From NCBI GenBank assembly GCA_030674185.1, contig CM060308.1, positions 34,634,589-34,698,588 of the forward strand: a stretch of 64,000 nucleotides of DNA, in the 5' to 3' direction. Position 1 is the first letter of the stretch. Each line of letters starts with the position of its first letter. Shown here one piece after another: positions 36,263 through 48,829 of this stretch. Made by a program: the position numbers and the translations under genes. This DNA comes from Monoplex corrugatus. Taxonomy: Eukaryota > Mollusca > Gastropoda > Littorinimorpha > Ranellidae. Below the pieces are notes generated by a model, which saw only the letters and a list, made by a program, of their open reading frames with translations, was not told the DNA's origin and searched no databases.

Positions 36263-37194
36263 GCCAACATACATGAAAATATAACAACACCAACATGTGC
36301 AATAACAAAACATTCTTATCTACATACCCATACCCCTATACACTTAATAAATATACATATACATGTATATATATACACACATACATAAACATTTATGTAT
36401 ATATATACCCATATATACACATGTATATATATATATTAGCATATGCCAACACAAATGAACACATAACAACACCAACATCTACAATAACAAAACAATCTTG
36501 TCTACAAATCCACACCCCCTATACACTTAACAACAAACACCAACGTCCAGGTGTATTCAGTTTTGCATCGCGGGATATTGCGCACACTGACCTGCTAACT
36601 GCAGTTACTGACATCCACGTGCTGCTGAGAAAGACCAAGGAACCAAGAGAGAGAGAGAGAAAAAAAAGAAGGCTTGACAGAGAAAATAAGCATAACTATG
36701 AGAACCCAAGTGAAACGTTTGGAGAGTGAACTTAGAAGTATTAATCAGCTTGTAGCACACAGACTGAAATGCAACAACCATCATACAGTGAGTCTGTCTT
36801 TTAAAGTTAACTGACTAAACTCTGAGCACTTGAGCGCTGCACTACACGATACGCTGTCATGCTTGCCGGAACGGCCAAGGAGGGGTGGAGCTTGAGTGCA
36901 CTAACTGCCAGAGTGGATCGGTCTATTGTAAAGTCATGACCTACATTGCACATTGACACAGCAGCATTCAACCTTTCCCTATGTTGAACACTTGATTTGG
37001 TAAGAAGAATTAAAAAAAATCTGTACGCAATGTAGTGGTAGAAGACAACCTTGCTTTACAACTGATGAAAATAAATACACAGACAGATAAACACACACGC
37101 ACATACACCCCTTTCTCTCAAGTTTTCCTACATCATTAAGACAGTGATTATGATAATTATAATTTCTATTGTGATAACACTTATGATACCAGTA

Positions 37195-37455
37195 GATGAT
37201 TATGATGATGGTTGTGATGTAAATGGTGATGATGATGATAATACTGATTTGATAACAGTGACATTGATGCTGCTGCTGATGTCATACAGACGATGACAAA
37301 AATGAAAATGTAACAACAATGCATTGATGATGCTGTTGATGCCATGCAGATGACGACAACAATGAAAACGATGGTGACGACACATGAAGAAAGTAATGAA
37401 GACAACAACACTGATGATGCTGATAACAATGATGAAGATGAGGATGATGCTGTGT
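37195..37455. repeat. Imperfect (GAT)n/(CTG)n tract 3' of NIN exon 9
   Basis: GATGATGATGATAATACTG and TGATGCTGCTGCTGATG style sequence runs right up to the donor of exon 9. On the gene strand this is the start of the intron. Confidence 0.85.
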
Positions 37456-37458
37456 CAC

Positions 37459-37557
37459 CTGGTCCAGGACAGGTTGCACAGGACTGTCAGCGCAGGCCGC
37501 CTTCACCTCCTGTATCACCTGCTCTAATACTTCGTTCTGCTTTTCCTCCTCCTTCTC
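37459..37557 (-). CDS. NIN: NIN exon 9: short coiled coil, symmetric phase 0
   Basis: The acceptor is tgtgtgtcag, whose upstream region is a (TG)n/(CA)n microsatellite. The donor is GACCAG|GTGACA. It is 33 codons, phase 0-0: EKEEEKQNEVLEQVIQEV then a break KAACADSPVQPVLDQ. The intron on its 3' side begins with an imperfect GAT-rich tract (37195-37455). Confidence 0.72.
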
Positions 37558-37560
37558 CTG

Positions 37561-37609
37561 ACACACACACACACACACAGACAAATGCTCATGCATGCGC
37601 ACGCGCGCG

Positions 37610-37645
<36 letters not shown>

Positions 37646-37658
37646 CACACACACACCA

Positions 37659-37708
<50 letters not shown>

Positions 37709-37901
37709 TTTAAAATTCTCACAGTCCTGAATACGTAGTGTTCATATGTGTGTGTATGTAAAATTTGTGTGTGTATGAGAGTATGTGTGTATGTGTGAGT
37801 GTATGTACGTGTATCTGAAAGACTAGCTCACACACACACACACACACACACATGCACACACATGCACATACACACAGACACATGCGCACATGCACATGCA
37901 T

Positions 37902-37971
<70 letters not shown>

Positions 37972-38216
37972 ATAAATGTGAACATACACACACACAAACA
38001 CACACACACACACATACATACACATACACACACTCTGACATACCCATGCAGATACATATGCACACACACACACACACACAAAAAACACACACACACACGA
38101 CATACAACATACACAACTCACACGTACACAGTTTCTCATACACACAGACACACACAAGCACATGAATGACATGTAATGAATTATGTGTACTTAAGAGCTG
38201 TGGTCATGGGAGTTTG

Positions 38217-38247
<31 letters not shown>

Positions 38248-38330
38248 GTGTGTGCGCGTGAGCATGCATGTGTGCATGTGCGTGTGTGTGTATGTGCATG
38301 TGTACATGTGTGTGCGCATGTGTGCGCACT
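37561..38330. repeat. (CA)n-rich block
   Basis: CA runs at 37561-37702, 37831-37965 and 37985-38110, then TG runs at 38220-38300. The first provides the T/G-rich tract in front of the exon 9 acceptor on the gene strand. Confidence 0.93.
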
Positions 38331-38334
38331 AGTT

Positions 38335-38470
38335 TTTCTGTTGAGACGATGAACTGTGATCTCATGTACAGCATGCGCTTAGCACTTGAAAAAGATCCCA
38401 GAGAAATAGAAGAGCTATCCCTGAAAAAAATTCTAGAGAAAATTCATCTTTGCAAGTAAACAAACAAACA
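38335..38470 (+). mobile_element. SINE core fragment
   Basis: TTGAGACGATGAACTGTGAT, CTCATGTACAGCATGCGCTT and AGCACTTGAAAAAGATCCCA followed by AAAAATTCTAGAGAAAATTC. This resembles the conserved core widespread in mollusc SINEs (usually GAGACGATAAACCGAGGTCC). The tRNA head is missing, replaced by (TG)n. Confidence 0.65.
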
Positions 38471-38625
38471 TGCATACAGAAAAAAAAGTTCCCATACCTC
38501 AGTGATATGCATTCCCAAGAAAAGCAAAATATATTTCACATGAAAAATTTTCAATGCGACAAAACTGAATCCAATTTCTAGTAATCCACGAGTCCATCCA
38601 CTCTCCAATTTGTCCTGTAACTTAC

Positions 38626-38793
38626 AGGTCGGTGTGGGCGTGTGCCAGCATGCTGGAGGGCCTGTATGCGCAGTGCCTGCTCCTTGGCACGCTCCAGCTC
38701 GTCTATGCGCCGCTCATAGTTGGCCCTCTCCAGATCCTGCTGCTGGTGGAACCGAGACAGCTTCTCTTTCATACTTTCTGCTAGGCACTGCAC
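38626..38793 (-). CDS. NIN: NIN exon 8: coiled coil, symmetric phase 0
   Basis: The acceptor is gtgtcatcag and the donor CCT|GTAAGT is a strong consensus. It is 56 codons (phase 0-0). It reads VQCLAESMKEKLSRFHQQQD, then an ERRIDELERAKEQALRIQAL helix, ending in a helix-breaking GTRPHRP tail just before the donor. Confidence 0.78.
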
Positions 38794-38829
38794 CTGATGA
38801 CACAGATAATGGTAATCATGACAACAGAT

Positions 38830-39180
38830 AAGTGCTAGGTCTCACCTGTCTCACCTGTCGGCGTCACGGGTTCGGTGTTGGCCACTGCACACCTCCACAC
38901 CACCATCTCCCTCCAGGCCACTCTGTCTTGACTTTTGTGGACAATTTCTTGAATATTTAGGCATTTGATGTTAGTTATGGTCTCGATGTATGACATTGGA
39001 GGTCTGCATTTCTTCCTTTTTGCCACTGTTTTTCCTTGAAAGATGGGTTGCCATCAGGTCCGTGTTCTTGTTGTGTGACACATGGCCAATGTATTTTAGT
39101 CTTCCTTTGCTGATGTCTGCCAGCATCCTCTGGTGGTATCAAGTTCCTCAAGTGCTAGGTAAGGTCATGAAAAACCCTGG
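38830..39180 (-). mobile_element. LINE C-terminal end fragment
   Basis: The minus strand reads KLKYIGHVSHNKNTDLMATH and, in another frame, HKSQDRVAWREMVVWRCAVA. These are the C-terminal end of the same LINE type as 40950-41330. Stops and shifts are present. Confidence 0.65.
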
Positions 39181-39399
39181 CACATGATAACAGTCAAGAA
39201 AATCTGATGAACACTAGAAAACTGCAAACTGTTCATCTACGATTTATGTGTAGATGCTCCTGCTTCGTGTGACACATGAGACAACAAGAGCACTCCAGTG
39301 GGCTCAGTCAGCAGAGAATCTGAGTTCATAACTCAAACATCTATCCACTAGTTGTAGACCTCTGTCAACTGCCTCATGCCGGTTCATTTTAAGCCTTCC

Positions 39400-39690
39400 T
39401 CTCCTTTGCTGTCCTGAGTCCCAGTTCAGAACTTGGTAGGCAGGTCTGAAAGACAGCAGTCTAGCAGCATGGCTTAGCCCACTCAGTTGATCCTTGCAAA
39501 TAGTGCCAGTACTCGGATCTGTATGATTCTTTACCTTACTTCATTGTTTGTCACAAAAGCTGTCCATTTCATGCCCAAGATCTTGCATAGACACTTTAGG
39601 TCAAAGCAGTCGAGCTTCTTCTCCTGGCTAGATTTCCAGTTGTCAGGTTTCAGAGCTGTACAGCAGTAGTGAGAATAGAAAATGGCATAA
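39400..39690 (-). mobile_element. LINE C-terminal fragment, opposite strand to its neighbour
   Basis: The minus strand reads LDCFDLKCLCKILGMKWTAF then VTNNEVR, the post-RT block common to many mollusc LINEs (typically CLRRILGI.W...VTN.EV). It meets the plus-strand RT fragment at about 39690, so the two come from different insertions. Confidence 0.7.
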
Positions 39691-40250
39691 GCTCTTTTGA
39701 AAATATCAAAAGAGGGGTTAGACAAGGATGTGTTCTGTCACTACATTTGTTTTCACTTTTTAGCAAAACCATTATGAGAAATGTAGAAGGATGCCATGGG
39801 ATAACAATTTAAGGAAAAATGATAAACAATCTTCATTATGCAGATGACACCATTCTCATTGCAGAAAATGAAAATGACCTACAAAATCTTGTAAATATAA
39901 TAGAAATAGAATGCAGACATAAAGGGCTCCACTCAGTAGTAAGGAGACTCACAGTAATCAGTAAAAAACAAGAAATCCCCTCATGTAAAATAACAGCAAA
40001 TGGTATAACACTGAGACAAGCTGATTCAGTTTAAATAATCTGAGAACAGTCATCTCACCAGACGGCAGATGCACAAGGGAAATTTCCAGCAGAACTGGCC
40101 TAGCTAAAATAGTATTCCAGAAAATCAAAAGCTTTCTTATCAACAAATGCCTATCAATTAACATCAGGAAGAGAGTTCTTCAGCGTTATATAGAACCAAC
40201 ACTGTTGTATGGATGTGAGGCCTGGACAATGTGATTTCTAAGACAAAATG
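39690..40250 (+). mobile_element. Reverse transcriptase fragment of a non-LTR element (YADD)
   Basis: Plus-strand translation across two frameshifts gives RGVRQGCVLS, NNLHYADDTILIAENENDLQ, KYLRTVISPDGRCTREISSR and QRYIEPTLLYGCEAWTM, the fingers-palm-thumb order of LINE RT. YADD is the catalytic box. The piece is a decayed fossil in a NIN intron, antisense to the gene. Confidence 0.88.
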
Positions 40251-40753
40251 TTAAGAGTTCCATGGACAGCAAAGGAAACAAATGAGTCAATCTTGAGAGA
40301 GGCAAACACAAAAAGAACATTAATGAAAAGAAGATTAGGAAAAGACAAACATCTATAGGACATTTTATGAAGAAAGAAAAAATTTACCAGGTACAGAGAA
40401 AATGTTGGACAGTTTTACTGAGTGGATGGAGACAAAAAGGGGAGGAGATATGGTTGCAAGAACAAAAAAAAAAGAGATTTACATAGAGGGCCATGATCAC
40501 TGACACCACGCGGCAAAGCACATGATGCTGATGACAGCAAAGTTGACAGAATGGTGTTGTACAACTGCAATTTTAGGTTAAGTGAGATTTTCTTGCTGTT
40601 CCAGTTTTTTGACAGCTTGTTGAATGATGCTGTTGCTTTGCCCATATGACAGTTCAGTTCTTAAGTTCATTTAAGAATCAGAATATAAACAATGCATGAT
40701 GTATATTGTACAGCTGTCGCTCATAATAAATAACAAGAAACAAATACAAACAC

Positions 40754-40754
<1 letters not shown>

Positions 40755-40792
<38 letters not shown>

Positions 40793-40835
40793 CACACATA
40801 CACACACACAAACAACACACACACACAAACAACAC
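40755..40835. repeat. (CA)n microsatellite
   Basis: CA run between LINE fragments. Confidence 0.94.
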
Positions 40836-40949
40836 AACCACCTAGCAACAACATTTAAAAAAAGAAGAAAAAAGCCCCCCAAACCCCTATACATAATAAG
40901 AACTATTATTATTATTTCTGAAATGACTGGATAATAATGCTTCTCACCC

Positions 40950-41330
40950 GTCACCCGTCAGCATCACCGAGTTCAAATCTAGTCAATGCGGCAGACATCA
41001 CAACAGCTCTCTTCCATTTACTCCGGTGCTGACATTTCTGTACCACTTTGCAGACCTTCAAATCACTGATGTTGTCATACAGAATGTGGGTGGATTTTGT
41101 CTGGCCTCAACTTTTCCCTGTAAAACTGTTGTCATTAGGTTTGCCTTGGTGTTGTGGGTTGCATGGTTAATGTATTCCATATTTCTTTTGTTGATTTCTG
41201 CCAGCAGTCGATGTTGGACAGCGAACTCATTCAAAATCATTTCATTTGTTTTCTTGTTGGTCCATTTGACTTTAAAAAGCTGCCTGTAGAACCACATCTC
41301 GGCTGTTTTGATCTTATGATCATCTGCTTT
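40950..41330 (-). mobile_element. LINE C-terminal end fragment, second copy
   Basis: The minus strand reads KIKTAEMWFYRQLFKVKWTN then NEMILNEFAVQHRLLAEINK and RNMEYINHATHNTKANLMTT. It is the segment that follows the YGCEAWTM block in the intact element. It lies on the opposite strand from the RT fragment 0.7 kb away. Confidence 0.78.
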
Positions 41331-41781
41331 TCTGTATCTAATCCACAACTCTAGCAAGAAAAGCATCACGTAATCTGTTGTCCGTTACTGTCACGGTCAA
41401 ATGAACAGCAGTGCACAGGAAGATAACAAATCCACCTTTCCCTCCCTCTTTCTCTCTCTCCTCAATTCTTAACTCTTTTTTGTTATGGACTGTCCCTGTA
41501 TGTCTACAATTATGTTATTCATTTATGGATACAACCCTGTTTGTAGCGACAAACTAAAGAATGGCTTTCAGCCAACATATTTCACTGTAATTTAATCAAG
41601 CATTACTGTGTCTTCCTCACACTCAGCCACCATCTCCCCACCAAACACATATTCATGCATAAAACTTGTATTTTTCTATGGAAGAAATGTACAAAACAAA
41701 AGCAGGCCTACAAATTCTGTAATGCAAACTTTTCTTACATATGCAAGAGTGAAAAACAACTTTTTATGGAGTTACTCCTAC

Positions 41782-41976
41782 CTCTTTGTTTTCACCCCGA
41801 AGACGTCGGACCGTGTCTTTCAGGGAGTGGGCTTCAGCAGAGCACTGCCTCTCCTGCACAAGGAGACCTTTAAGGTCGGCCAGCTCTTCCTCCAGCAGCT
41901 GGTTTTGAACTGCCAGCTCCCGCCGCTCCCCCTCCCAGCTCTGATGTAACTGGTCCACCTGGCCCCCAATCTCCTC
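41782..41976 (-). CDS. NIN: NIN exon 7: coiled coil, symmetric phase 0
   Basis: The acceptor is tgtgtaccag and the donor is AAAGAG|GTAGGA. It is exactly 65 codons (phase 0-0). It begins EEIGGQVDQLHQSWEGERRE and ends DTVRRLRGENKE. It is GC-rich compared with the surrounding AT-rich intron, a useful sign of true coding sequence. The 6.6-kb intron upstream holds the large LINE and the 43-bp tandem array. Confidence 0.78.
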
Positions 41977-42079
41977 CTGGTACACAATGGGAAACATACA
42001 AAAGTCTGCAACAAAAGCTCTTTTTAAACAAATTGACTATTAACGAGTGTATGTACATACATGTGTGTGTGTGTGTACA

Positions 42080-42262
42080 TTTGTAAAAATACTACTGCTA
42101 CTACAACTAATGATGATGTGACGATGATACTACTGCTACTCTACTACTACTACTACTGCTGCTGTTGCTGCTACTGCTGCTGCTGCTAACTACTACTATC
42201 ACTACCACCACCACTACTATTACCACTACTATTTTTTTTACTACTACTACTACTATTACTAG
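42080..42262. repeat. (CTA)n/(CTG)n trinucleotide tract
   Basis: Imperfect CTACTACTACTACTGCTGCT with CACCAC and ACTATT blocks, just upstream of NIN exon 7 on the gene strand. Confidence 0.9.
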
Positions 42263-42941
42263 TGTTTTGAAAAGAATTGATTGAGAATAACAGAACAGAA
42301 GGCAGCAACAGCAGCACCTTCATCATACTTTGACACATCTGTAAAATATTTTATGGACTGATGGAAATTTTTGACAAGAGTTTTGCATAAAACAGCTTTT
42401 ATACCAATGAACTGGCAGAGTTTTGAGAGAAGGGAGCAAGTTTGGATGTTTTGAAAGTCTATGGTGAGCTGTCCAAAAATATGGAAAAAGTCTGTAACAA
42501 CTACTAAATCTAGACAGTATCACACTGCAACTAAAACATACAATACCAATCAGTGATAAAACTACAAACAACAAGGAATAAAAAGACTTAGAAGCATTCC
42601 TCCAGTGAAAACTGCGATGATGAAGACAAAAAATAAATTTGGATGTGTAACATAAAAACATTCACACTTAGGAAAAACGGGATTAGGGTTTAAGTTCATG
42701 TAACTTAAATAAACAAACAAGAACAAAAACAAATAAAAACAAGTGAATAAACAAACAAACCAACATTACTTCTGTATGATGTAAAACAACACCTAGACAC
42801 AACAGGATCAAACTCAGAAACAAAAATACATAAACACAGAAAAGAGTATCTAAAAATTTCATACATTATGACATCATTTTTTCTTATTTTATGTTTTTAA
42901 TTTTTAGGATCATCGCACTTAGGTAGATTACTTTTTTGCTC

Positions 42942-43392
42942 AGCTTTTTGTTTTTGGTCCCATTTTCTACGCCACCTTAGTGGCTGCAGAAGCTGGCACA
43001 GTTTTTATAATGCGATGATGATGACGATGATGATGATGCATATGATAATCATGATGCTATGGAGTTCCATGTAGGATTGAGACCGCGTGGCAGGGCTGTA
43101 TTTTATGCTTACTATCATAATGAATCCTGGCATGAACCTGGTCCGAGAGATACAGACATCTGCGATATTGGTCAGAAAATTTGAGCAACAACCTCAATGA
43201 CACATCTGTGAAGTGGATGAGACTCGACTGCGTGGTCCCAGTCTTCCCAAGGAGCCCATAGCATGCTCAACTCTGGGTACAAGCCAGCTGGAGCCATACA
43301 ATCTCACATTGATTTTGAAAGGCATTGATAGGGATCCGAACCCACAACCTTCAAGTCAGTGGTCCACTGTGCTAACCATTACACCATGTAAC
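42942..43392 (-). mobile_element. tRNA-derived SINE S1, minus strand
   Basis: Complement of the 33026 element: box B as GGGATCCGAACCCAC near 43330 and box A near 43365-43385. Body blocks ATCTGTGAAGTGGATGAGAC, CAAGGAGCCCATAGCATGCT and TTTTCTACGCCACC match. An expanded GATGATG tract lies within it at 43014-43036. Confidence 0.82.
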
Positions 43393-43969
43393 ACTGACAT
43401 GTTTTTCTTACAAACTTAAATTTGATTCAGCAATAAGGCACATAACTCTTCCCATCCCTTGGTGGTATTCTGAGAAAAAAAGCCTTTAAAAAATTCATAC
43501 ACTCTGGCATCAAGTTTTCCTTATCAACTCAAATTCCACTCAGCAGCAAGGCTAATTTCAGGTAACTCACACAGCATGGAAAAGACAAGACAAAGCAACA
43601 TATGGGGTCATTGCAAAGTTCACCCTGTGCGTTTAATAGATCAAAAGTGTACAATCTGATCGAATTAATGATCGCATTTTGCAGGTGTAGATTGAACAAA
43701 AGCCTGACTTTGTGAACAATTTAATGACACACTTTTGGTGTCTGAGGTGTGTGTTTCTGCTTGAAGCCTGAAAATCACCTGAACCAACCCTCATCACCTA
43801 TTTTTGCCTCTACTGCTCTTCTATTTCGGCAAGTTAGTACTCTACTACTGCTGTTCCATTTCAGTGAGTCAGCACTGGTTTTGTGCTGAAGTGTCACACA
43901 TATTTTTTCTGCATTTACACAGGCATAAACACACATTTACTTGCACGCAATTTACTCGTGCACACGCAC

Positions 43970-44034
43970 GCACGCACACACAGACACAGACACACACACA
44001 CACACTCTCGCACACAGACACACACACACACTTA

Positions 44035-44097
<63 letters not shown>

Positions 44098-44215
44098 ACA
44101 CACACAACACACACTTAGATACACACACACACACACATACACATGTACACACACACACACATAAATACACACACACACAATCACACACACACATGCACAC
44201 ACACATACACACACA
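43970..44215. repeat. (CA)n microsatellite, large
   Basis: About 240 bp of CA with occasional CTCA, CATA and CATG variants, just before the 43-bp array. Confidence 0.94.
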
Positions 44216-44469
44216 TATATATGCATACACATTAGGTGATCAACTACTGCATATAATCATCCAAAAAAAAAAAAAAATCTCAGCTATCAGAAGACAAAAT
44301 GTGCCGCCACACATCATCAGTCAGTTTGTGCATCCTCTTCACCACACACATTCATCATTGGTGCAAAACAGCAAATCGTATTATTGTCACACTACACTGG
44401 CCAATGGACCAGTCAATGTGTTTACTTTAACCCTTATATATACTGCTCTGTACAGTTGTCATCCAAACT

Positions 44470-45080
44470 GAATTTAACCCTTTCACAGCTAAGCGCTTTA
44501 GATTACCACAATGAATTTAACCCTTTAGCTGTTCTGTACAGTTGTCATCCACACTGAATTTTAACTGTTTCACTGCTGTGAGCTGTAGTCATCCACACTG
44601 AGTTAAACCCTTTTCATGCTCTGCGCTGTCATCGTCCACACTGAATTTAATCCTTTCACTGCTCTGTGCTATAGTTATTTACATTAAATTTAACCCTTTC
44701 ACTATTCTGTGCTGTAGTCATTCACACTGAATTTAACCCTTTCACTGTTCTGTGCTGTAGTCATTCACACTGAATTTAACCCTTTCACTGCTCTGTGCTA
44801 TAGTTATTTACATTGAATTTAACCCTTTCACTGTTTGTGCTGTAGTCATCCACACTGAATTTAACCCTTTCACCACTCTTTGCTATAGTTATTTACATTG
44901 AATTTAACCCTTTCACTGTTCTGTGCTATAGTCATCCACACTGAATTTAACCCTTTCACTGCTCTGTGCTATAGTTATTTACAATGAATTTAACCCTTTC
45001 ACTGTTCTGTGCTGTAGTCATCCACACTGAATTTAACCCTTTCACTGCTCTGTGCTGTGGTCATTCACACCACTGGACCT
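44470..45080. repeat. 43-bp tandem array (about 14 units)
   Basis: Units such as TGAATTTAACCCTTTCACTG followed by TTCTGTGCTGTAGTCATCCAC, period 43 bp (starts at 44728 and 44771). Two alternating types differ as CTGTAGTCATCCACAC versus CTATAGTTATTTACAT. Each unit has the TTTAACCCTTTCACTGC edge seen in the TTAA MITE surroundings, suggesting origin from a MITE end. Confidence 0.9.
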
Positions 45081-45386
45081 GTGTTACAGCTAATCCTTGA
45101 TGCTGATGAACCAATGAACTGGCCACCAATGCTGTCATCAACAAGGGAGCCGGTATTTTCATCAAATTGCAAGATACTCAAATCACAAATGGCAGTGTTG
45201 CTACTCGCAAACACTGCATCAATTATCAAGCACAGATAGAGGCACTCATGCAAGAGCCTCCATGATTCACACCCACCCACTGAATAAACATGGTCTTCAA
45301 AATTTCTAGTTGGCAGTGCTTCATTGATGCTTTTTCACACTTTGGTGACTACTCACTGTATGTCAAAGTGTCCTGTTATTTAATGA

Positions 45387-47650
45387 TAATAAATAATAAT
45401 AATTACAATATTTATATAGCGCAAAATCTTGATACAAATCAAATCTAAGCACTGAACATACATATACACATGCACACACACACACACACATGGCTATAAA
45501 TGGGGAAAAAGAAGAAAAGCAATGGAAAATTATAGAAAACATATTATATACAAATATAAATTACAATGTGATTCCACACCGAGTGGAGACAAGGCTGCAG
45601 TGGGGGTTGAGTGAGGTCAGGATTTTATGCAGAGGAGAAAAGGTGGGTTTTGAGAGCAGACTTGGAAACAAAAGTAGGCTGCTGATGGACAGAGAGGAAG
45701 TTGTTCCAGGAGAGTGGACCAGAAACAGAGAAGGCTCGTGGACCATAGGTATTGAGCTTAGTGCGTGGAAAGCGAAAAGTGAGAGGATCGAGGCAGAGCA
45801 GAGGGTAAATGAGAGAACATAGATCTTAAGTAGGCTTGACAGGTAATCGAGAGTTGCGTTATTGAGGCTTTTGTAGAGGATGGTGTATAGTTTGTACTGT
45901 ATGCGCTTTGATACAGGGAGCCAGTGAAGTTGTGCCAGGAGAGGGGAGATGTGGTCAGCTTTTTTTTTTTGGAGTACAAGGCATGTAGCATTGTTTTGAA
46001 TGCGCTGTAGGATGTGAATGGTGGAGGCAGGAAGACCAGACAGGAGTGAATTGCAATAGTCAATGCGAGACATTATGAAAGAGAGAATGAGTTTTGCAGT
46101 TGTTTTGACAGAAAGATACTTCCTGATCAGGCTTATACATGGAGGTGATAGTAGCAAGATCTGGCAGTTTGAGAAACAAAGTTGTTTATGGAGAGGGTAG
46201 AGTCAAGGTAGACACCAAGGTTCTTAGCTCAATCAAAATTGGGACTGATGTGTTACATAATGGGAGAGAAAGAGGAGGTAGTTGAGAAAGTTTCTGACGG
46301 GTGCCAATGAGGATAGCTTCTGTCTTGTCGTCGTTAAGCTGAAGTTTATTGTATGTCATCCAGTTCTTAATGTCCGAGTAACAGTCAGTGTGCGAGTCAA
46401 GAGGCGCTGTACATTGTCAGGTGAGTCACTGTCTTGAAGCTGGGTGTCATCAGCATAGAAGTGGTGTTTTATAGAGTGGAAGTTGATGATAGTGGACAGG
46501 GGGGAGGTGTAAAGAGTGAAAAGAACAGGGCCAAAGACAGATCCTTGTGAATCACCATAGGTCAGGTATGCAGGCTGAGAGTAAGTGCCATTGATGAGAA
46601 CAGTTTGTTTTCTGTTTGATAGATATGACGTGAACCAAGAGAGAGCAGTGTCAGAGATGCCAAAAGTATGATGGAGTCTACAGAGGAGAATACCATGATC
46701 AATGGTATCAAAGGCTGCAGACAGATCAAGGAGTGTCAGGAGAGAGACTTAGCCAGTATCAGTTGCAAGGAGGAGATTGTTGAGAATGTGTAGTAGGGCA
46801 GTTAGAGTTCTGTGGCACTGACGGCAGGCTGACTGGAAAGATTGAGGAGATTGTTGGCAGAGGATTGAGGAGATTGTTGGCAGACAGGTGAGAGTTCAGT
46901 TGGTTGAGGACAACTTTTTCATGGAGTTTTGACAAGAGAGATTAGAAATAGGCCGGTAGTTTTTCAGTTCATTAGGATCTAAATTGTATTTCTTGAGGAG
47001 AGGGTGAACGATAGCAGACTTGAAAGAAACCGGGACAGTTCCAGTCTGAAGAGAAGTGTTGATGATGTCAGTGATGAATGGGAGGAGAGTAGGGAGACAG
47101 TCGGAATAGACAGAACCTGGAAGAGGATCCAGTTCGCAGGTTTTGAACGACATGGATCTGATTGTGTTGAGAATTGCTTCTTGTGAGACTGGGGTAAAAG
47201 TAGTAAGAGGTGTGCCAGAGAAGGAAGGGTCAGGTGGTCAGGGTTGACAGGGTGTCCTGTCAAGCTTGTCTCGAAGAGTTTGTATTTTGATGGTGAAGTA
47301 CTTGGAGAATACAGATGGGAGTTCTTCATTAGTGTGTTTTGTTGGGAGAGGTAAATCTTTTCGTGTGCCAAGGAGATGATTCATGGTTGTAAAGAGTTCT
47401 TTTGAAGAAGAGGAATTCAGGATTTTGGTTTGGAAAAAGCTTGTTTTTGCAGATGCAATGAGGGTGGATACTTTTGTTTTAGAGGCTTGGAAAAGTTGCC
47501 TATGAACAGTGAGTTTGGATTTGCACCAGCGGCGCTCTGCTCTGCGGCGGCACGTTTTGCACAGGCAATCTCATGAGTAAGCCAGGGGGTAGGGGGGCGG
47601 TCAGGTAAAAGATGGGTTGTGGCTGGAGCATGAGTGTCTATTTCTGCTAG
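45387..47650 (-). mobile_element. L2/CR1-like non-LTR retrotransposon, 5'-truncated and decayed
   Basis: Minus-strand reverse-transcriptase fragments are in order. A linker with TPWLTHEIACAKRAA lies near 47530-47600. Then comes LPSVFSKYFTIKIQ, and RT segment CELDPLPGSVYSDCLPTLLP with KNYRPISNLS (46896-47153). The C-terminal block is [19 protein letters not shown] and [18 protein letters not shown] with LHWLPV (45561-46157). The TGA at 47238-47240 is an in-frame stop by substitution relative to the copy at the window's left edge. The 3' end is a GCGCTATATAAATATT-type tail with TAA repeats. It lies in a NIN intron, in the same orientation as the gene. Confidence 0.88.
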
Positions 47651-48606
47651 GTCCGGACATTGTGTCATACTGATTTTCTTAATCCAGGATATTTTGTCCA
47701 TCACCTTTGCATCCAATCTGTACATGAACACTGACAACAAAATGATAATTTCTGCTATAAAGTTGACCACTATATCTTACAGTTCTGTGATAGGCATGCA
47801 CTTTCAAATCCGTTGGGGAAAATGGCCACTCCACAAAATAATGAAGAATGCACAGTATGACGCCACACTTCATTTTCAAAATGTAACTGCAAGTATTCTA
47901 ATTCACCATTCAAACTCTAACTACAGTTTTCTATTGTAACAATGATATTAGTATTAGTATGGCATTATCAATAAAACCAGAGAAAAAAACCCAAACTTAC
48001 TGCACAACAGAAATGTGGAAAGAAACATGTGCAAAGCCATTCTTTGCTAAAGAAAAGGTTACTGATCATCTCACACAGGCTTAGTTTAGTGGCTGATTGC
48101 AATGGTAACCTGTTCAGATATGCTCTCCATGGGGAACATTTTTGCACGGATTCTGTTGGCTCTAAGTCGTCTGGCAGCCTTGACAATGAATAGATACACA
48201 AATAATCAAAACCAATTGCAACATGCAGTTTGGTGAAAGTGATTTCATACCTTCCAAACATGGCTAATATGGATTATGATTATATTCACAAAAAAAACAA
48301 CAAAAAAATTAATTCAAACATAGTTAGTATGAGAGCAGTTTAGGTCTTACCACTCCAAAAATACCATAAGAATTAAAAAATGAACAAATAAAACACTCAA
48401 ATCTGAGTTGACAAAAATGACAAACAAAACACTGTGCCGGCATGCTTTCATTGCACAAATTTCCAGAAGCTTCAGAAAGAGAACAATGTGTTTTTCCCTT
48501 GTCAACAAAAGGCTCTCACTACTTTCACAGCCAAAGTAAATTCATGGACATTCTTTAACAAACAAAGCGATTACTCGGTTTATTCTAAGCTGACAAAAGT
48601 TATCAC

Positions 48607-48776
48607 CTGTAGCTCCTGACGTATGGACTGAGCCAGGTCACCAGACTGAAGCTGTTGAAAAGCCAGTCGCTCTGTCTCAAAGTCTTTGCGTAGTGACCTC
48701 AGTTCTTCTTGAAGGCTGCCAATCTGAGACTCATAGTGCTGTACCATTGCCAGCTTATCACGCTCAAAGACAGCAC
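48607..48776 (-). CDS. NIN: NIN exon 6: coiled coil
   Basis: The acceptor is ttgtgtgcag and the donor is CTACAG|GTGATA. It is 170 nt, phase 1 to 0. The peptide reads AVFERDKLAMVQHYESQIGS then LQEELRSLRKDFETERLAF, a canonical parallel-coil pattern with Leu at a/d positions. It lies within the long central rod of the ninein homologue. Confidence 0.78.
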
Positions 48777-48829
48777 CTGCACACAATTTCAGGGTCAACC
48801 AATTGTTCTGTGCACATGAGAACAAGTCA

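Noticed and set aside
37181..37429. Val/Ser-rich frame in the GAT tract as coding
   Set aside because: It is a product of an imperfect trinucleotide repeat in an intron and disagrees with the exon 9 frame and donor.
47968..48261. 97-codon minus-strand frame as an extra NIN exon between exons 6 and 7
   Set aside because: No coiled-coil pattern, no good acceptor/donor pair, and exons 6 and 7 already join in phase 0.
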